This document shows positions 63,235 to 64,000 of a DNA stretch of 64,000 nucleotides, one piece after another (position 1 is the first letter of the stretch; the number at the start of each line of letters is the position of its first letter). The notes under the pieces are model-generated. The model saw nothing but the letters and a program-made list of their open reading frames with translations. It had not been told where the DNA came from and made no database searches. The stretch covers positions 682,001-746,000 of the forward strand of contig NZ_AP027081.1 of the NCBI RefSeq assembly GCF_030295425.1, given 5' to 3'. This DNA comes from Mesoterricola sediminis (GTDB lineage Bacteria; Acidobacteriota; Holophagae; Holophagales; Holophagaceae). Both the position numbers and the translations under genes were made by a program.

Positions 63235-64000
63235 ATGGCTGTTCAGGCGGATCCCAGACTCGTGGCCGAACTGGAGACCTACGGGGCCCAGGACGTCCTC
63301 AAGTGCTACCACTGCGGCAACTGCACCGCGGTGTGCCCCTTCTCGAAGGAACCCTTCATCTTCCCCCGCAAGTCCATGCGCTACCTGCAGATGGGGTTGA
63401 GGGAAAAGCTCAAGTCCAACCTGGAGCCCTGGCTCTGCTACTACTGCGGCGAGTGCAGCGAGCAGTGCCCCCGGGAGGCCGAGCCCGGCGAGACCATGAT
63501 GAGCATGCGGCGCTGGCTCACCGCGCAGTACGACTTCACGGGCATCTCCAACCTCCTCTACCGCTCCTGGTGGGCGGAGCTGGCCGGCATCCTGGTCCTG
63601 GCCGCCCTCACGGGCTTCGGGTTCTGGAAGTACGGGACCAGCGTGGGCGACATCCGGGTCTACGACGGCCCCAACGCCTTCCTTCCCTCCAGCGCCATCC
63701 ACGCCTTCGACTGGACCATGGCCTCCATCCTGGGCACCTTCCTCCTCGTCAACTGCGTCCGGATGTGGTGGATGACCATGGGCAGGGACCCGAAGACCCG
63801 GGCCACCCCGGCGCAGTACGTGAAGCGGCTGGGCCAGCTGCTCCTGCACTTCTTCACCCAGAAACGCTACAGCGAGTGCGACAAGAAGGCCCCCTGGCGC
63901 CTCCACATCGTCCTGATGCTCAGCTACGTGACGATGCTGGTGCTGATCATGTTCTTCCTCCCCGCCGTCCAGGCCGGGCCCGCCATCAACTGGGCCGTCC
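63235..64000 (+). CDS. QmoC/HdrC-like membrane iron-sulfur subunit, 3'-truncated by window edge
   Basis: Open to the end of the window (255 codons seen). The ATG has GGAGG five bases upstream. An N-terminal HdrC-like part carries two [4Fe-4S] motifs: CYHCGNCTAVCP (C24, C27, C30, C34) and CYYCGECSEQCP (C68, C71, C74, C78). From about residue 115 at least three hydrophobic helices follow (SWWAELAGILVLAALTGFGF, TMASILGTFLLVNCVRMWWM, LHIVLMLSYVTMLVLIMFF), as in the NarI-like haem b domain of QmoC. It probably passes electrons between the HdrA-like partner and membrane quinone. The rest of the operon lies beyond the window. Confidence 0.86.
   Translation, partial: MAVQADPRLVAELETYGAQDVLKCYHCGNCTAVCPFSKEPFIFPRKSMRYLQMGLREKLKSNLEPWLCYYCGECSEQCPREAEPGETMMSMRRWLTAQYDFTGISNLLYRSWWAELAGILVLAALTGFGFWKYGTSVGDIRVYDGPNAFLPSSAIHAFDWTMASILGTFLLVNCVRMWWMTMGRDPKTRATPAQYVKRLGQLLLHFFTQKRYSECDKKAPWRLHIVLMLSYVTMLVLIMFFLPAVQAGPAINWAV

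Noticed and set aside
61404-64000. Methanogen-type heterodisulfide reductase
   Set aside because: The sequence and context are bacterial; no HdrB or coenzyme M/B genes are seen. A Qmo-like or Hdr-like electron-transfer role is safer.

Overview
The window is very GC-rich bacterial DNA, densely packed on both strands, with short AT-rich islands that mostly coincide with promoters. The gene set is Gram-negative: BamD-like lipoprotein, porin, TolC/RND efflux pump, MurJ, MtgA and several lipoproteins. Large IPT/TIG-repeat lipoproteins, M13 and gluzincin secreted peptidases, a fused 2-oxoacid dehydrogenase E1 and an HdrA/QmoC-like redox module fit an Acidobacteriota member, perhaps Holophagae (Geothrix/Holophaga-like). 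That taxonomic placement is inference from gene content only. I see no rRNA, tRNA, insertion sequence, prophage or CRISPR array.

Layout. 1-12 kb: the 3' part of GTP-dependent PEP carboxykinase; two paralogous IPT/TIG lipoproteins (1139-3763 and 8235-10922) flanking an RluA-like/TrmH-like RNA-modification pair and clpB; then a DUF4097-type secreted protein. 12-24 kb: a small secreted protein, valS, a di-haem cytochrome, a pyruvate decarboxylase-type TPP enzyme, mfd and recQ. 24-27 kb: a third IPT/TIG lipoprotein, a DJ-1/PfpI protein and a discoidin-like secreted protein. 27-34 kb: a tetR-tolC-MFP-RND efflux operon with two palindromic operator-like sites and a divergent small membrane protein. 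34-41.5 kb: fused E1 alpha/beta, porin, ammonium transporter with a sigma-54-like promoter, and a KdpD/KdpE-like two-component pair lacking kdpFABC. 41.5-50 kb: an orphan histidine kinase, a nitrilase-family amidase, an M13 peptidase, a large secreted gluzincin/propeller protein and a small secreted protein. 50-61 kb: a CcoI-like P-type ATPase coupled to prfB, a lysophospholipase-like hydrolase, bamD, a DegT aminotransferase, murJ, a response-regulator diguanylate cyclase and mtgA. 61-64 kb: a 361-nt leader with direct repeats, then hdrA-like and a qmoC/hdrC-like gene that runs off the window.

How the genes work together. The efflux genes form one regulated operon ending in a clear intrinsic terminator. 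RNA-modification, prfB/ATPase and kinase/regulator pairs are joined by short overlaps that suggest translational coupling. The HdrA-like flavoprotein and the membrane Fe-S protein probably exchange electrons between soluble carriers and the quinone pool. PEPCK, the E1 fusion and pyruvate decarboxylase belong to central carbon metabolism but are scattered.

Start sites were chosen from Shine-Dalgarno spacing, overlaps and promoter positions and often differ from the longest possible reading frame. Promoters and terminators were read by eye.
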